A DNA stretch of 7,405 nucleotides from the NCBI GenBank assembly GCA_955651735.1, contig CATPAM010000343.1, positions 1 through 7,405 on the forward strand. The letters run 5' to 3'. Both the position numbers and the translations under genes were made by a program. This DNA comes from Candidatus Acidiferrales bacterium (GTDB taxonomy: Bacteria; Acidobacteriota; Terriglobia; Acidiferrales; UBA7541). The notes beneath the pieces were generated by a model, which was not told the origin of the DNA, did no database searches, and worked only from the letters and a program-made list of their open reading frames with translations. Shown piece by piece: positions 5,784 through 7,405 of this stretch (the first letter of the stretch is position 1; each line of letters starts with the position of its first letter).

Positions 5784-6788
5784 TCAGAATTTGGACGCCA
5801 TGAATTTGATCAAGTCGCGGCAGCGGCAGGAGTATCCCCACTCGTTGTCGTACCAGGCCAGCACTTTCACGCAGCGGTCGCCCACCACTTTGGTGTAACC
5901 AGCGTCGACAATCGAGGAATTAGGATTGCCCTTGAAATCCGCGGACACCAACTCTTCCTCGGTGTACGCGAGAATTCCCTTCATCGGCCCGTACGACGCC
6001 GCCTTCAGCGCGCCGTTGACGCTTTCCACCGTGGCCGCCTTATCTACAAACACCGTTAAGTCCACCACGCTGACATTGGGCGTCGGAACGCGCATGGCGT
6101 ATCCGTCCAGCTTGCCTTTCAGTGCCGGAATCACCAGGTGCAATGCTTTCGCCGCACCCGTAGAACTCGGAATCATGTTGATGGCCGCCGCCCTCGCTCG
6201 CCGCAAATCCTTGTGCGGCAAATCCAGCAATCGCTGGTCATTGGTGTACGAGTGAATCGTAGTCATCGTCCCACTGTGAATGCCAAAGGTGTCCTGCAAA
6301 ACTTTGGCAACCGGCGCCAGGCAATTCGTCGTGCACGAAGCATTCGAAACGACATTGTGCTTCGCAGGGTCGTACGTGTTGTCGTTCACGCCGAGAACAA
6401 AGGTCGCATCCGGGCCGTCCGCCGGCGCGGAAATAATCACTTTCTTCACCCCACCGCGCAGATGCTTCTTGGCATCCGCGCCCTTGGTGAAAAGCCCCGT
6501 CGATTCCACCACGATACTGGCGCCTACGGACGCCCAGTCGATCTCGCCCGGATCTTTGGTCTTGAATACCTTGAAGCTCTTGCCCTCTACCGCGATGGAA
6601 TCATCGGTGTGCGTCACGTTGTGCGGCAAATTCCCCAGAATCGAATCGTATTTCAGCAAGTGCGCCAGCGTTTTCGCGTCCGTTACGTCATTGACCGCCA
6701 CGAACTGAATATCTTTATCATCCAGCGCCGTACGCATGATATTCCGGCCGATGCGGCCGAAGCCGTTGATACCTACTTTGATGGGCAT
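5784..6788 (-). CDS. gap: Glyceraldehyde-3-phosphate dehydrogenase, type I, probably NAD-dependent
   Basis: Oxidises and phosphorylates glyceraldehyde-3-phosphate to 1,3-bisphosphoglycerate with NAD+, in the cytoplasm. The 334-residue length is normal. Visible features are the Rossmann motif INGFGRIGRN (7-16), Asp34 in AVNDVTD (a mark of NAD preference), catalytic Cys152 in ASCTTNCLAP, His179 in TTIHSYTNDQ, the S-loop stretch LDLPHKDLRRARAA (188-201), and YDNEWGYS (313-320). The residues after that last motif read CRCRDLIKF, whereas many homologues have an Asn-Arg-x-x-Asp-Leu pattern. This puts Cys321 and Cys323 near the cofactor end. The start is supported by a strong GGAGG (complement of 6793-6797). 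It is the first gene of the gap-pgk-tpiA-secG run. Confidence 0.97.
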   Translation of the reverse strand: MPIKVGINGFGRIGRNIMRTALDDKDIQFVAVNDVTDAKTLAHLLKYDSILGNLPHNVTHTDDSIAVEGKSFKVFKTKDPGEIDWASVGASIVVESTGLFTKGADAKKHLRGGVKKVIISAPADGPDATFVLGVNDNTYDPAKHNVVSNASCTTNCLAPVAKVLQDTFGIHSGTMTTIHSYTNDQRLLDLPHKDLRRARAAAINMIPSSTGAAKALHLVIPALKGKLDGYAMRVPTPNVSVVDLTVFVDKAATVESVNGALKAASYGPMKGILAYTEEELVSADFKGNPNSSIVDAGYTKVVGDRCVKVLAWYDNEWGYSCRCRDLIKFMASKF

Positions 6789-6860
6789 TCTTCCTCCGAA
6801 GGGGGATGCGTGCTAGCGGCCGGACCACACTGCAACCTTCAGCCACGCTGCGGACCTAAA

Positions 6861-6889
6861 ATGCTATGGTCTGCGCCAACAAAAGTCAA
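6861..6889 (-). promoter_or_regulatory. Sigma-70-type promoter of the gap operon
   Basis: On the minus strand, TTGACT (complement of 6884-6889, 5 of 6 to consensus) is followed after exactly 17 nt by TAGCAT (complement of 6861-6866, 4 of 6). Transcription would start near 6854, giving a leader of about 66 nt before the gap ATG. No other gene-free space of this size precedes pgk, tpiA or secG, so this is probably the main promoter for the whole run. Confidence 0.6.
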
Positions 6890-6910
6890 CGCAGGTTGGG
6901 ATCGTGAAAA

Positions 6911-7405
6911 TTATTGCGGATATTGCTTGATGCTGGTAACGCGGTCGCCCATGAAGCGGATGAAAACGGTTTTTGACGGCGGCTGGCCGTAAATCCAGTC
7001 CTCGATCTCGTTCCCTTGGGAATCGCGCTCGCGAACTTTGTGCTCCGGCTTGCCAATTGCGGCGACCACTTCTTCGCGGTCCATGCCCACGGTCGGCCGC
7101 CGATCTTGAATCGCCTTCTTCATTTCCGGCGGCAGGGTATCGACCCACTGCACCGAAGCGGAGCGCTGTCTGGCAAAATCCAAAAAGGGCGAGAGAATCT
7201 GCTTCAACTCTGCCGGAGTCAAGTCGGGCACAGGTTTGCTGAACTCCAGGAAAATCGTGCTGCCTGTACCAGGCTGGAGGCCCGGAGGGCCGCTTTCCTG
7301 GTCGGGGCCAGTTGTCGTGGTTCTCGATGTGGGTATCGTCCCGCCCATGCCGATTTGAATGTGATCGCGCCAGCGTCGCTTGCCGCGCCCGCCGCCATTC
7401 ACATC
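6911..7405 (-). CDS. Protein of unknown role with C-terminal SmpA/OmlA/BamE-like domain, N-terminus cut by window
   Basis: The frame is open to the right edge. A GTG at 7402-7400 could serve as start, but the codon before it (GAT) is also open and no ribosome site can be seen, so the gene most likely continues beyond the window. The 163 visible residues begin with a Gly/Arg/Thr/Pro-rich, low-complexity part (1-48). A short helical region follows (LTPAELKQILSPFLDFARQR, 61-80), then a compact C-terminal domain at about 99-163. That domain has VGMDREEVVAAIGKPEHKV, DWIYGQ, a beta strand TVFIRFMGDRV and TSIKQYPQ, a layout resembling the SmpA/OmlA (BamE) fold of envelope lipoproteins (G-M-x-x-x-E-V, L/I-G-x-P, W-x-Y, F-x-D/G-x-V). 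It ends just upstream of the gap promoter on the same strand. The link to outer-membrane assembly is only a resemblance; signal peptide and lipobox, if any, are out of view. Confidence 0.7.
   Translation of the reverse strand, partial: DVNGGGRGKRRWRDHIQIGMGGTIPTSRTTTTGPDQESGPPGLQPGTGSTIFLEFSKPVPDLTPAELKQILSPFLDFARQRSASVQWVDTLPPEMKKAIQDRRPTVGMDREEVVAAIGKPEHKVRERDSQGNEIEDWIYGQPPSKTVFIRFMGDRVTSIKQYPQ

Noticed and set aside
6138..6992. 284-residue open frame on the plus strand
   Set aside because: It is antisense to gap, its promoter and the end of the next gene. The translation is Arg/His-rich without domains, a mirror of the real coding strand.

Overview
The window looks like chromosomal DNA of a GC-rich bacterium. 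The gene content and protein style (gap-pgk-tpi-secG cluster, PilZ protein, cytochrome oxidase subunit III-like protein, DegT-family aminotransferase, and a selenoprotein-type peroxiredoxin) suggest an acidobacterium or a relative. That assignment is inferred from memory of such proteins, not from a search. No phage, insertion sequence or CRISPR array is visible.

Left part (1-1649, plus strand): a peroxiredoxin runs in from the left edge and is interrupted by one in-frame TGA at 117-119. That TGA sits exactly where the peroxidatic cysteine of the T-x-x-C motif belongs. A good hairpin with a GGC apical loop starts 10 nt downstream. The simplest reading is a selenocysteine (Sec) peroxiredoxin with a bacterial SECIS element; an ordinary gene caller would report only the C-terminal piece from an ATG at 150. 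It is followed by a PLP-dependent DegT/DnrJ/EryC1/StrS-type sugar aminotransferase.

Middle part (1657-2929): a cytochrome c oxidase subunit III-like membrane protein on the minus strand converges on the aminotransferase with only 7 nt between stops. It diverges, across a 277-nt AT-richer intergenic region, from a small PilZ (cyclic-di-GMP binding) protein on the plus strand.

Right part (2967-6910, minus strand): a glycolytic and secretion operon is read right to left: gap, pgk, tpiA, secG, then tRNA-Leu(GAG). A good sigma-70-type promoter lies in front of gap, and a consensus TATAAT lies in front of the tRNA. The three enzymes carry glyceraldehyde-3-phosphate to 3-phosphoglycerate and interconvert the triose phosphates; SecG belongs to the SecYEG translocon. 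The gap-pgk and pgk-tpiA spacers carry a palindrome and a degenerate direct repeat. At the right edge a further minus-strand gene, cut by the window, ends in a domain resembling SmpA/OmlA/BamE.
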